The notes beneath the pieces were generated by a model. The model was given only the letters and a program-made list of their open reading frames with translations, had not been told where the DNA came from and did no database searches. DNA of 64,000 bases from an uncultured Ruminiclostridium sp. Lineage in GTDB: Bacteria > Bacillota > Clostridia > Oscillospirales > Ruminococcaceae. The stretch covers positions 1 through 64,000 of the forward strand of contig CANQXF010000011.1 of assembly GCA_947627695.1 (NCBI GenBank), in the 5' to 3' direction. This document shows positions 33,381 through 41,266 of the stretch, piece after piece. Both the position numbers and the translations under genes were made by a program. Position 1 is the stretch's first letter; every line of letters begins with the position of its first letter.

Positions 33381-33409
33381 CTTATCAACATCATTCAGGA
33401 GGAATTAAA

Positions 33410-35119
33410 ATGTCAAAAATAAAATCACTGAAGCAGTCCGCTGCACGGCTTGCGGTACTGTTTTGGGCAATAGCGGCGCTGGTGCTTGCCGCCGAGCTCC
33501 CGCACGTTTATGCGGCGGTTGACGGCTCGTCAAGCGCAGAATACAATGCGGGAAAAGCCTATTACAACGCCGATTATGCTAATCTCGGCGATGAAAATTC
33601 GGTTTTTCAAAGCATTACATGGGAAGAAGCCGTTTACCTTTTCCAGCAGGAGGGCAACTATCTTATACTGTTCGGCGGCTCATGGTGCCCCAACACAACA
33701 GCGGTAATTGATTACATAAACGACGCGGCAAAAGCGGCAGGCGTTGATACGATATACAATCTCGATTTTCGCCTTGACGGTACGAACAGCGACACCCATA
33801 TCCGTGAAACAAACGGTTCGGACAAAAGCGGCGCGGCTTACAATTACCTTTACGGCGAATTAGTAACGCGCTATCTTACGAATTTAAATGACTGGGTAGA
33901 GTATAAAGTCGACAGCGAAAGTGCGCTTACCTATACAAATTCCGAGGGCAAGGACGTTACTGTTCCAAAGGTTCAGGTTCCGTTCCTTTTCCTCTATAAC
34001 AAGGACAACACCGTCAATAATGCGGGAGAATCCGTAGAGGGCGAAAAATATCCGATAGTATACGGCTTTGAAAAAATGCTTTATCGTGACGCAAACGGCG
34101 GCAAGGATCTCTTTACCGACAGCAAAACACAGGACGACACTACCCGTGTGACAGATTACGCAGAGCAGCTCAACAATGCGATTTTCAGCCACATCGGAAC
34201 AGGGAACGACAAGGCTCAGCTTTCCTCGTTTACCGACGCCGATTATATCCGCCTTGCGTACAATGAAAAATCAGGCAGCACGCTGTTTGAAGAAGGTGAC
34301 CAAATCAACATTCAAACGCTTACTTATAAACAGCTCCAATGGCTGTTAAATCAAAGCGGGAATTATCTCATCTTGTTCGGCGGTTCGTGGTGCGGAAATA
34401 CGCAGGCTGTTATTGACCTTATCAATGATTACGCTGTCGAAAACAACGTGACCGTTTATAATTTTGATACCAAGCTTGACGGCGGATATGCAAAGAAATT
34501 CTGGAATTATGCGGGCGACGTTCATATCCGTGACAGCGAAAATGTATTTGCGAATTTATACGTCGACCTTGTAAACGAGTATCTTGACAATATTGAAACC
34601 GAATACACGATTGAAAGCGGAAACTATATTTACTACCTTTCCGACCCCGCCGATGAAAATACAAAGGTCATAGCAAACAAGCTCCAAGTTCCGTATTTCT
34701 TTGCCTATAACAAAGACACCGTTGACGAAAACGGGCATGACGCTCCCATTCTCGGCTATGTGGAGAAAATGTATGTGCTTGATGAAACAAGCGAAGATTA
34801 CATAGGAAACGACAAAAATCACGAGGATTATACTACGGCGGCTGAAAGCGTTATAAACAGCTATAAAACAGCGGGCGTTTCTTCGGGAGAAACCATCGAC
34901 GGAAGTGACAGCACCGATTCCGATAACACGACCTCCTCAACGAACGATCGATCCGACAGCAACGCACAGAATGAACCCGAAGCTCAGGATCAAAACGACG
35001 TCCTGCCGAAGATAATAGTTGCGGTAGTAGGCGTAGTTATAGTTGCAGGCGTTGTGATATTCGTTGCGGTAAAGAAGAAAAAATCAGATCACGGCGGCGA
35101 TGACAGCGGCTGCTGCTAA
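33410..35119 (+). CDS. Surface protein with two thioredoxin-like domains
   Basis: A 569-residue exported protein: signal peptide (about 1-36), two homologous thioredoxin-like domains (about 65-270 and 300-505), an acidic Ser/Thr linker, a C-terminal membrane helix (about 528-552) and a short basic tail ending SGCC. Each domain has the same block, YLILFGGSWCPNTTAVI (Cys93) and YLILFGGSWCGNTQAVI (Cys328). The usual second cysteine is replaced, leaving WC-x-N, so a mixed-disulfide role is more likely than classical oxidoreductase turnover. The start at 33410 has AGGAGGA upstream. Co-transcribed with a cystine-type symporter. Confidence 0.8.
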   Translation: MSKIKSLKQSAARLAVLFWAIAALVLAAELPHVYAAVDGSSSAEYNAGKAYYNADYANLGDENSVFQSITWEEAVYLFQQEGNYLILFGGSWCPNTTAVIDYINDAAKAAGVDTIYNLDFRLDGTNSDTHIRETNGSDKSGAAYNYLYGELVTRYLTNLNDWVEYKVDSESALTYTNSEGKDVTVPKVQVPFLFLYNKDNTVNNAGESVEGEKYPIVYGFEKMLYRDANGGKDLFTDSKTQDDTTRVTDYAEQLNNAIFSHIGTGNDKAQLSSFTDADYIRLAYNEKSGSTLFEEGDQINIQTLTYKQLQWLLNQSGNYLILFGGSWCGNTQAVIDLINDYAVENNVTVYNFDTKLDGGYAKKFWNYAGDVHIRDSENVFANLYVDLVNEYLDNIETEYTIESGNYIYYLSDPADENTKVIANKLQVPYFFAYNKDTVDENGHDAPILGYVEKMYVLDETSEDYIGNDKNHEDYTTAAESVINSYKTAGVSSGETIDGSDSTDSDNTTSSTNDRSDSNAQNEPEAQDQNDVLPKIIVAVVGVVIVAGVVIFVAVKKKKSDHGGDDSGCC

Positions 35120-35161
35120 GCTGCAAATTTAAATTCTGTTTGATTTAACGACATCACAAAT

Positions 35162-35254
35162 AAAAACCCGCTTGAACGGTGAATTCAAGCGGGTTTGCTG
35201 TTTGTGTACGCCTTTTTTGTACGGCTGAATTTTAATGAAAATTTATGGAATATG
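35162..35254 (+). repeat. Direct repeat, right copy (flanks the sulfur island)
   Basis: Same order as 19,728-19,830: terminator stem AACCCGCTT / AAGCGGGTT, GCTGTTT, a divergent 19-nt middle, then GGCTGAATTTTAATGA and AAATTTATGGAATATG. It lacks the 10-bp internal duplication of the left copy. The hairpin also serves as terminator for the surface protein gene. Confidence 0.85.
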
Positions 35255-35257
35255 TAA

Positions 35258-35488
35258 TCAGATAAGAGTACACATACAAGTGCCGCTGCTGGCGTTGAAG
35301 TATACGCAGTAGCCGCAGGTGAAGGGCTGAGGCGGGGGATCTGGCATAGCATCTGCCGCAAACGCCTTGGGGCTGTATCCGCCGCACGAAGGAGTGTCAG
35401 GCTCCACATGCGCATTATACATGCTCGAGTCGCTGTATCGACCGCCTCCGGCGACCTTTTCCATATCCTTTTCGTTTAATTCAGACAT
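35258..35488 (-). CDS. Cys-rich RiPP precursor peptide 1
   Basis: A 76-residue precursor. The leader MSELNEKDMEKVAGG ends in a double-glycine site suited to C39 peptidase cleavage, and the core has five cysteines with the C-terminal pattern CGYCVYF and CMC. It starts with a leader almost identical to those of the next two peptides. It is the last gene of a minus-strand peptide cluster driven from about 37,160. Modification and activity are unknown. Confidence 0.8.
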   Translation of the reverse strand: MSELNEKDMEKVAGGGRYSDSSMYNAHVEPDTPSCGGYSPKAFAADAMPDPPPQPFTCGYCVYFNASSGTCMCTLI

Positions 35489-35504
35489 ATTCTCTCTCCG
35501 TTTC

Positions 35505-35783
35505 TTACATAAGCTCCTTGCAGTAATAAGCCATCGGGTTGTCGGTTGCCTGCAAGCTGCTTGAGCAATTGTCGCAGGACTGGACCTGCGCCGAATTCAA
35601 AGATGCAGATGCGTTTAAAGATGAATTTTTTGCGTGAAAGCATTTGCAGTTCATTCCGTCTTTTGCGGAATGTTTTGTCAAGCCGCTTTGCTCATACTCG
35701 GCACAGGTCTTTTTACCGAAGCTCATAGTGGACATAGTACCACCTGTGGCCTGCTCCAGTTCCTTTTCGTTTAATTCAGACAT
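35505..35783 (-). CDS. Cys-rich RiPP precursor peptide 2
   Basis: A 92-residue precursor with leader MSELNEKELEQATGG and a Ser/Asn/Cys-rich core containing CAEYEQSG, NCKCFHAK and SCDNCSSS, ending YYCKELM. It is nearly identical to the peptide encoded 296 bp upstream, differing mainly in its last residues. AAGGAGA precedes the ATG. Confidence 0.82.
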   Translation of the reverse strand: MSELNEKELEQATGGTMSTMSFGKKTCAEYEQSGLTKHSAKDGMNCKCFHAKNSSLNASASLNSAQVQSCDNCSSSLQATDNPMAYYCKELM

Positions 35784-35800
35784 AATTATTTCTCCTTTTC

Positions 35801-36079
35801 TTAAATAAGTTCTTGACAGTAATAAGCCATTGGGTTGTCAGCAGCCTGCAAGCTGCTTGAGCAATTGTCGCAGGACTGGACCTGCGCTGAGTTCAAAGAT
35901 GCAGATGCGTTTAAAGATGAATTTTTTGCGTGGAAGCATTTGCAGTTCATTCCGTCTTTTGCGGAATGTTTGGTCAAGCCGCTTTGCTCATACTCGGCAC
36001 AGGTCTTTTTACCGAAGCTCATAGTGGACATAGTCCCTCCTGTGGCCTGTTCCAGCTCCTTTTCGTTCAGTTCAGACAT
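35801..36079 (-). CDS. Cys-rich RiPP precursor peptide 3 (duplicate of 2)
   Basis: A 92-residue tandem duplicate of the previous precursor; the repeat unit is 296 bp. Visible changes are Ala for Thr in the LQATDNP segment, Gln for Lys and Ile for Met at the end. The real start is at 36079, after AAGGAGGGAT; the longer frame to 36151 runs into the remnant of a third copy. The high DNA identity, including silent sites, points to recent duplication. Confidence 0.82.
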   Translation of the reverse strand: MSELNEKELEQATGGTMSTMSFGKKTCAEYEQSGLTKHSAKDGMNCKCFHAKNSSLNASASLNSAQVQSCDNCSSSLQAADNPMAYYCQELI

Positions 36080-36096
36080 AATTATCCCTCCTTTTC

Positions 36097-36180
36097 TTAG
36101 ATTATTTCTTTGCAGTAATAAGTCATCGGTCGTCAGCAGCCTGCTGAACAATTGTCGCAGGACTGAACTCGCTCCGAACT
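36097..36180 (-). pseudogene. Remnant of a third copy of the duplicated precursor
   Basis: The minus strand reads VQSCDNCSAGC, a stop codon, then RPMTYYCKEII. This aligns with the C-terminus of the two intact copies (VQSCDNCSSSLQ, NPMAYYCKEL) but has a small deletion causing a stop and no leader. It is a truncated, decayed copy. Confidence 0.7.
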
Positions 36181-36241
36181 TAAAGCAGTGTTTTGGTGAT
36201 TTGTTCTAATTTCATTTATCTCTGTTATGGGAATCTCTCAT

Positions 36242-36682
36242 TTATTCGTTGTAATGCGGCTTGTTGTTGCACCACCATGCGCCCCGTTCGTAGCTGCAAT
36301 AGTAGCAGTCGCCGCAGCGCCCTGTGTGACCGTATTCATTATTCGGATCGAACACTTTCTGGTCGCAGGCGTTAAGCGTTTCCTCATCACGATATGCAGC
36401 TTTTTTCCCAAGGGAGTAGCTTGAGTTGCAGGCCCCGCACCTGTAATGGCCGCAAGAGTTGAATATACTGACCATTATCTGACCGTGAGCGCGAAGTGTG
36501 CCGCAGCCTCCTGCCGAGACGTCCATCTCCTCGTCTGCAAGCTCGCCCGACTTATGCATAGCCTCAAAATACGCCTTTGCATTTTCCTCGGTGAAGTCGG
36601 TCATGCCGTTATCATGCGCTATCTTCAAAAGCTCCTCGGGGGACTTGGCCGTGCGGGCTTTTGCCAAAATTTCTTCGTTCAT
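36242..36682 (-). CDS. Nif11-type RiPP precursor with Cys-rich core (A)
   Basis: A 146-residue precursor. The first ~65 residues are a Nif11-like leader (ARTAKSPEELLKIAHDNG, then FTEENAKAYFEAMHKSGEL) ending DVSAGG, a double-glycine cleavage site. The core has CGHYRCGAC and CGDCYYCSYERGAWWC. Nif11-type leaders are known to guide RiPP maturation and export by C39-type transporters. AAGGAGG lies before the ATG at 36682; the longer frame overlaps the next peptide gene and is not real. It is 13 nt from precursor B. Confidence 0.88.
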   Translation of the reverse strand: MNEEILAKARTAKSPEELLKIAHDNGMTDFTEENAKAYFEAMHKSGELADEEMDVSAGGCGTLRAHGQIMVSIFNSCGHYRCGACNSSYSLGKKAAYRDEETLNACDQKVFDPNNEYGHTGRCGDCYYCSYERGAWWCNNKPHYNE

Positions 36683-36695
36683 AGTTTTGGCCTCC

Positions 36696-37115
36696 TTAAT
36701 CATTTGGCGAGTTATGTTTGGGGTTATCGCAAAGCCACAGCCCGCCTTCGTAGATAAAGTATTTGCAGTTGCAACAGAATAGACCTTTGTTGCAATCCAA
36801 AGGCCCCCATATGTAAGCGCCGTGGACCGCGAACCCTCCGTCATAGGTCCCCACCATGTATCTGCCGCAGGACTTACATACAAATTCATCGCAGGAATTA
36901 AGGTGAGTAACGACCGTTCTGCCGCCCTTTTTGCACCCGCCGGCCGAAACGTCAAGCTCCTCGTCCGAGAGCTCGCCGGAACGGTGCATAGCCTCAAAAT
37001 ACGCCTTTGCATTTTCCTCAGTAAAATCCTCAATACCGTTTTCCTTCGCGAGCTTCAGAAGCTCCTCGGGTGAACCCGCACCCACTGCCTTTTTGTACAT
37101 TTCGTCGTTTGTCAT
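36696..37115 (-). CDS. Nif11-type RiPP precursor with Cys-rich core (B)
   Basis: A 139-residue precursor with a Nif11-like leader (AGSPEELLKLAKENG, FTEENAKAYFEAMHRSGEL) ending DVSAGG, then a core with CKSCGRYM, CCNCKYFIYEGGLWLC and a final PKHNSPND. It shares leader and the C-terminal CxxCxxF...C pattern with precursor A. It is the first gene of the minus-strand peptide operon, 42 nt after the likely transcription start of promoter P2. Confidence 0.88.
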   Translation of the reverse strand: MTNDEMYKKAVGAGSPEELLKLAKENGIEDFTEENAKAYFEAMHRSGELSDEELDVSAGGCKKGGRTVVTHLNSCDEFVCKSCGRYMVGTYDGGFAVHGAYIWGPLDCNKGLFCCNCKYFIYEGGLWLCDNPKHNSPND

Positions 37116-37163
37116 AATATCTTCCTCCGTGAAATTATTTGTCGGGCTTTTTCTTATGCTTCA

Positions 37164-37226
37164 ATTATACCATTTTTTTACCCACTGTGCGTTGTAATCT
37201 GCGCTGTATTTGTGTCGTTTACGGCG
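37164..37226 (-). promoter_or_regulatory. Regulated promoter P2 (minus-strand peptide operon)
   Basis: TATAAT at 37169-37164 on the minus strand. ACAGCGCAGATTACA starts at 37207, exactly 38 nt upstream of the -10. The hexamer at the -35 position (ACGCAC) is non-consensus, so an activator is expected. A weaker second box (AACGCCGTA) lies about 12 nt further up. Confidence 0.75.
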
Positions 37227-37274
37227 TTTCAGCGGGTGAAAACCAAAAATCAGAGTTCAGAAGGCAAATTTATG

Positions 37275-37339
37275 ATTGTTGCAAACTACGTTTAAACAGC
37301 GCAGATTACACAGCGCTGAGGGCATTTATATGCTATAAT
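37275..37339 (+). promoter_or_regulatory. Regulated promoter P1 (Nif11 peptide / radical SAM)
   Basis: TATAAT at 37334-37339, with ACAGCGCAGATTACA starting at 37296, exactly 38 nt upstream. Another box, ATTGTTGCA, lies 12 nt further up (37275-37283). The -35 position (CAGCGC) is not consensus. It is divergent from P2, with the two boxes inverted about 90 nt apart. Confidence 0.75.
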
Positions 37340-37389
37340 TATTACAGACGATCACGTTTCCGCAAAATTTTTTAAGGAGGAACTTTACC

Positions 37390-37746
37390 ATGAAACGTGA
37401 AGAAATGATCCGAAAAGCAAAAACCGCCAAAGACCCCGAAGAGCTCGCCGGGATATTAAAAGACTCAGGTATGGGAGAAATTACCACAGAAACCGCCGAA
37501 AAGCTCTTTAACGTGCTGCACTCTTCAAAAGAGCTTACCGACGAAGAACTGGACGTTTCCGCAGGCGCAGAGATCGATGCCTCCGCAGGCGGCTGCTTCC
37601 TGTTCAATAAGACAGTCTGCCCGAACTGCCATGGCGTAGGCAATTTCTCCACCGTGACTGCGAAGAACCCCGACGGAGTTACCAGCACCGTCCACTGCAA
37701 TAATTGCGATAGCGACGTGGTCGTGCCGATGCCCGGTGTGCAATGA
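37390..37746 (+). CDS. Nif11-type RiPP precursor (C), next to the radical SAM gene
   Basis: A 118-residue precursor: Nif11-like leader (AKTAKDPEELAGILKDSG, EKLFNVLHSSKELTDEEL) with DVSAGA then DASAGG before a core with CPNCHGVG and CNNCDSD, two CxxC pairs. There are two candidate Ser-Ala-Gly processing sites. AAGGAGGA precedes the ATG. It is the first gene behind P1 and the probable substrate of the radical SAM enzyme 126 nt downstream, a pairing inferred from position. Confidence 0.88.
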   Translation: MKREEMIRKAKTAKDPEELAGILKDSGMGEITTETAEKLFNVLHSSKELTDEELDVSAGAEIDASAGGCFLFNKTVCPNCHGVGNFSTVTAKNPDGVTSTVHCNNCDSDVVVPMPGVQ

Positions 37747-37872
37747 CGGCAAACAAATTATACCACCAATGCGATAATTAAAAAGGCAAATTCTGTTACA
37801 GCTGCAACGTCGTTTATTGCTGATAATAAAGCGACACCTGTTATAAAAGGTCTATCTCTTTAAGGAAACATT

Positions 37873-39306
37873 ATGAAATACATACTTAATGAAAACATCG
37901 CTTTAAGAAGCTGGCGGCTCGTGCCGTTTGCCTATTACATCAAAGGCGTAAGACGCGCCCAAAAGCTCTCGGCGGAGGACTTTCTGTTTCTTCTTTCCTG
38001 CGACGGCAAAACCGAGCATGACCCTGAGCAGGACTGTATAAAGCGCTTTTCGGAGCTTGGACTTATCCGCCCCGCAAAGGCGGGAGAAGCTCTCAGCGAC
38101 TGGCAAAAAGCCCGCTTTTGCGACAACCGCTATATGCCCGGGGTGAACTGGTCCATAACAGGGAAGTGCAACTACAACTGCAAGCACTGCTTTATGGCAA
38201 GGGACAACGCCAAGATGATGAAGGAGTTTTCCTGGGAAGAAATGCTTGCGGCGCTGGACGAGTTTGACAAGTGCGGCATACAGACGATCGAGCTGACAGG
38301 CGGAGAGCCTATGCTCCACCCGCATTTTATGGACCTTGTCAGAGAGATCAGCCGCAGGGGAATGGACATCGACGTTATACTCACTAACGGCGCTTTTCTG
38401 ACCCCCGAGATACTTCGGGAAATAAAAGCCCTCGGTTTCAACCCACTCTTCAAAATATCCTTCGACGGTCTTACTCACCATGACTGGATGAGAGGCGTTG
38501 AAGGCGCAGAGCAAAAGACCCTTGAGGCAATAGATATGTGCGTTGCCGAGGGAGTTAGGACAGGCGTTCAGATATGCATACACAAATACAATCTGGACAC
38601 GCTTTTCGACACAGTCAAGCTGATAGCGGAAAAGGGCGTGAAGTGGATACGCGTCATACGCACCTCAGAGTCGCCGAGATGGGCGGAAAACGCCCCCGAC
38701 GCAAGCCTTGGAATTGAGGAATACTACGACGTCTCAATAGATATCCTCACAAGATACGCTAAAACAGGGCTCAAGGCAGAGCTTATACTCTGGCAGTTCG
38801 CCGACTATTACCCCAACTGCTCAGGATACCGCTTCGTGCCTGTGGACTGCTCGAAAGACCGTGAACGGGATATGCGGCGACCTACCTGCGTTGGCGCACG
38901 GGGCTCAATGGCTATATCCTCTGAGGGGCAGGTCTCGCCCTGCAACCAGATGTCAGGCTATTTCTCCAAAAACGGGTTTGACATCGGAAATATCAAAAAC
39001 GGCGTTCAGCCCCTTTTGCAGGAGAGCAGATATATGGATACCATAACCCTCTCCTGCGGTAAGGTGGGGGAGAACAAGCTCTGCTCGGTATGTAAATACT
39101 TCGGTTACTGCCTGGGCGGGTGCAGGGCTATCGCGCTTGCTTTTACCAACGATTTTCTTGCGGCAGACCCCTCAAAATGCGTGTTTTACAGAAAGGGCTA
39201 TTATCAGAAGGCAAGAAAAGCATTCGACAAGGCGGGGGAGGAATGCGGCAGAAAATTTGTCTGCGTGACCCCGATAGAAGAATTTGAAAAGGAGATGTTA
39301 TTATGA
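37873..39306 (+). CDS. Radical SAM/SPASM peptide maturase
   Basis: A 477-residue enzyme. An N-terminal PqqD/RRE-like segment (about 1-90) precedes the radical SAM core with the cluster motif CNYNCKHC (Cys99, 103, 106), TGGEPMLHP and ILTNG. The C-terminal SPASM region has CVGARG, SPCNQM, and CSVCKYFGYCLGGCRA for auxiliary iron-sulfur clusters. Such enzymes install thioether, C-C or epimerised residues in RiPPs. The next small peptide gene overlaps its stop codon (ATGA), and all neighbours are Cys-rich precursors, so these are the likely substrates. Confidence 0.92.
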   Translation: MKYILNENIALRSWRLVPFAYYIKGVRRAQKLSAEDFLFLLSCDGKTEHDPEQDCIKRFSELGLIRPAKAGEALSDWQKARFCDNRYMPGVNWSITGKCNYNCKHCFMARDNAKMMKEFSWEEMLAALDEFDKCGIQTIELTGGEPMLHPHFMDLVREISRRGMDIDVILTNGAFLTPEILREIKALGFNPLFKISFDGLTHHDWMRGVEGAEQKTLEAIDMCVAEGVRTGVQICIHKYNLDTLFDTVKLIAEKGVKWIRVIRTSESPRWAENAPDASLGIEEYYDVSIDILTRYAKTGLKAELILWQFADYYPNCSGYRFVPVDCSKDRERDMRRPTCVGARGSMAISSEGQVSPCNQMSGYFSKNGFDIGNIKNGVQPLLQESRYMDTITLSCGKVGENKLCSVCKYFGYCLGGCRAIALAFTNDFLAADPSKCVFYRKGYYQKARKAFDKAGEECGRKFVCVTPIEEFEKEMLL

Positions 39307-39527
39307 CAGAGATCAACGAAAAGGACATGGAAAATGCAGTGGGCGGTCTGTTTTCATCAGGAACCGACAGAGAACTGGTTTATGTTTTCAGCACCTGCGA
39401 AAAATATGAGCCGTCGAGCGAGGAGTATAGAAACCTTTCAAGTAATCAGCATATGTGCGCAAACTGTGCGCATTTCCACAGAGGCGGCGGGTCTTCACCG
39501 AACCTCGGCAAATGCGATCTGAAATAA
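39303..39527 (+). CDS. Cys-rich RiPP precursor peptide 4
   Basis: A 74-residue precursor: leader MTEINEKDMENAVGG, then a core with FSTCEKYEPSSEEY and the C-terminal pattern CANCAHFHRGGG with a last Cys in GKCDLK. Its ATG overlaps the stop of the radical SAM gene, so translation is coupled and this is a strong substrate candidate. Confidence 0.85.
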   Translation: MTEINEKDMENAVGGLFSSGTDRELVYVFSTCEKYEPSSEEYRNLSSNQHMCANCAHFHRGGGSSPNLGKCDLK

Positions 39528-39544
39528 AGAAAGGAGCAAACATC

Positions 39545-39652
39545 ATGAAAGAGATCGACGAAAAGGACTTGGAGCATACCGCAGTCGGCTTTTACAGCTA
39601 CACAATAAACGAAAAAATCCCCGAGAAATCTCTCGGGGATATTTATTTATAA
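39545..39652 (+). CDS. Truncated RiPP leader-like peptide
   Basis: A 35-residue ORF starting MKEIDEKDLEHTAVG, clearly a leader of the same type, after AAAGGAGC. It lacks the second glycine and has no Cys; its last ten codons overlap a terminator hairpin (39617-39640). It is probably a decayed precursor, though translation is plausible. Confidence 0.6.
   Translation: MKEIDEKDLEHTAVGFYSYTINEKIPEKSLGDIYL
39617..39640. terminator. Terminator between convergent operons
   Basis: A 10-bp stem ATCCCCGAGA / TCTCGGGGAT with A and T runs on both sides, between the peptide genes and the convergent SpoIIE gene. Confidence 0.85.
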
Positions 39653-39655
39653 AAA

Positions 39656-41266
39656 TCATTCTTCGTCCATTTTTTCCTTAAATTCCAGCGCAAGCATAGT
39701 CAGATCGTCGAACTGCTCTGCCTCGCCCACAAACTCGTCAACGTTTGTCTTGACCGCTTCAAGTATTTTCTGCGGGGACTTATCCGAATTTTCAGTAAGC
39801 ACCTTTTCCAAACGCTCCATACCGTACAGCTCCTTGTCAGCGTTTGTAGCCTCAGTAACACCGTCGGTGTATTGGAATACCTTGTCGCCGGGCTCAAGTA
39901 CCATACTGCCCGATTTATAACGCATATCCTCCATTCCCGCCAGAACGAACCCGGGCTTTATCTTATACGGCTTGAATTCTCCGCCCGCGTGGGAGATAAA
40001 GGGCATTTCGTGTCCTGCGTTGACGTACCTGAATTCGCCTGTAACAAGGTCCAGAACTCCCTCAAACGCCGTGATGAACAGCCCCTCCGAGTTTGACGAG
40101 CAGAGCATATTGTTGACCTCGCTGAACACTGCTCCAAGGTCCTCTCCAGGTTCGGTGTGATCCTTGATAAGCGTCTTTCCGATTACCATAAAGAGCGCCG
40201 CAGGAACGCCCTTGCCCGAAACATCGGCCATAACGATGGCAAGGTGGTTCTTATCGACCATAAAGAAGTCGTAGAAGTCCCCTCCCACCTCCTTTGCGGG
40301 ATTCATCGAGGCGTAAATATCGAACTCGTGTCGCTCAGGGAAAGCGGGGAAAATGCAGGGCAGCATTGATGCCTGAATGTGCCTTGCAACATCCAGCTCA
40401 GCGCCAATGCGCTCCTTCTCCGCCGTAACACGGCTCAGGTTCTTGATGTACTCGTCAAGCTCGCTCACCATATAATTCAGCGAACCTGACAGATCCTCAA
40501 GCTCGTCTCCCGTTTTAACGTCGAGCTTGAATTCGTCAAGGTGTTCTATGTTGTCCTCAACAAGCCCCGTTGCCGCTTCGTGCAGGGTCTTGATCGGGCG
40601 GATAAGTATTCTTCTGACGTAGTAGTAATACGCAAACACCGACACGATAAGAACGCCCAGTGTTATGCAGATAGTCAGAAGCATGATCTGTCTTATCTGC
40701 GCGTTTATCATATCCATCGAGATATCAACGCTTGCAAGGGCGGCAGGCTGTCCCGCGCTGTCAAGTATCGCAACGTATGCCGAGGCAAGATAGCCGTACT
40801 CCTCGTTTTCTGTGACGAGAATAGTCTGCGGGGCGTTGACCGCAAAAGCCTCGTGCATAAGCCTGTCGCCGTCGCCGTAGTAGGCGTCCTCGTCGCCCAG
40901 CTCGCACACGCCGTCCTCACCCGGAACTCCTGCGTCCCAAATGTAGACCATAACGTCGTCCTCAGGCACCACGACGTAGAAGTATTTCGGCTCGATGTTT
41001 TTCTTAAGGGAAAGCAGGTAGTCCGCCACATCAAAGTAGTAGTCGTCCTTCTCTCCCGTCTCGTAATATTTTGCAATGCTGTCGCCGTCTATGTACTCCG
41101 ACGCAGCAGAGGCAAGGCCGAACGCTAAGTTCTTGTAATATTCCTCCATTCTCATACGGTACAGCCCCGTTATCGACGGGATAAGCGCCAGAGCAAGCGC
41201 CGCCGCCATCGTTACAAGACCAAGTATCAGCTTTGGCTGAAGAGTGATTTTTCGGGTCTTTTTCAT
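39656..41266 (-). CDS. Membrane SpoIIE-type (PP2C) phosphatase with HAMP
   Basis: A 536-residue sensor phosphatase: TM1 (about 12-33), an outer sensory domain (about 34-190, Cache-like), TM2 (about 193-214), HAMP (about 215-270), a coiled linker with RIGAELDVARHIQASMLP, and a PP2C SpoIIE domain (about 310-530) with EVGGDFYDFF, VMADVSGKG and QYTDGVTEA. RsbU-type phosphatases dephosphorylate STAS anti-anti-sigma proteins; one is encoded at 63,225. Its start overlaps the formyltransferase gene by 4 nt, and GGAGGAAA lies upstream. Confidence 0.92.
   Translation of the reverse strand: MKKTRKITLQPKLILGLVTMAAALALALIPSITGLYRMRMEEYYKNLAFGLASAASEYIDGDSIAKYYETGEKDDYYFDVADYLLSLKKNIEPKYFYVVVPEDDVMVYIWDAGVPGEDGVCELGDEDAYYGDGDRLMHEAFAVNAPQTILVTENEEYGYLASAYVAILDSAGQPAALASVDISMDMINAQIRQIMLLTICITLGVLIVSVFAYYYYVRRILIRPIKTLHEAATGLVEDNIEHLDEFKLDVKTGDELEDLSGSLNYMVSELDEYIKNLSRVTAEKERIGAELDVARHIQASMLPCIFPAFPERHEFDIYASMNPAKEVGGDFYDFFMVDKNHLAIVMADVSGKGVPAALFMVIGKTLIKDHTEPGEDLGAVFSEVNNMLCSSNSEGLFITAFEGVLDLVTGEFRYVNAGHEMPFISHAGGEFKPYKIKPGFVLAGMEDMRYKSGSMVLEPGDKVFQYTDGVTEATNADKELYGMERLEKVLTENSDKSPQKILEAVKTNVDEFVGEAEQFDDLTMLALEFKEKMDEE

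Noticed and set aside
35120-35260. A second tRNA fragment at the right end of the sulfur island as an attachment site
   Set aside because: The shared segment begins after the tRNA end; no tRNA-Thr bases are duplicated at 35,150.
36682-37033. 117-residue N-terminal extension of Nif11 precursor A
   Set aside because: It reads the neighbouring precursor gene in the wrong frame; the real start has AAGGAGG.
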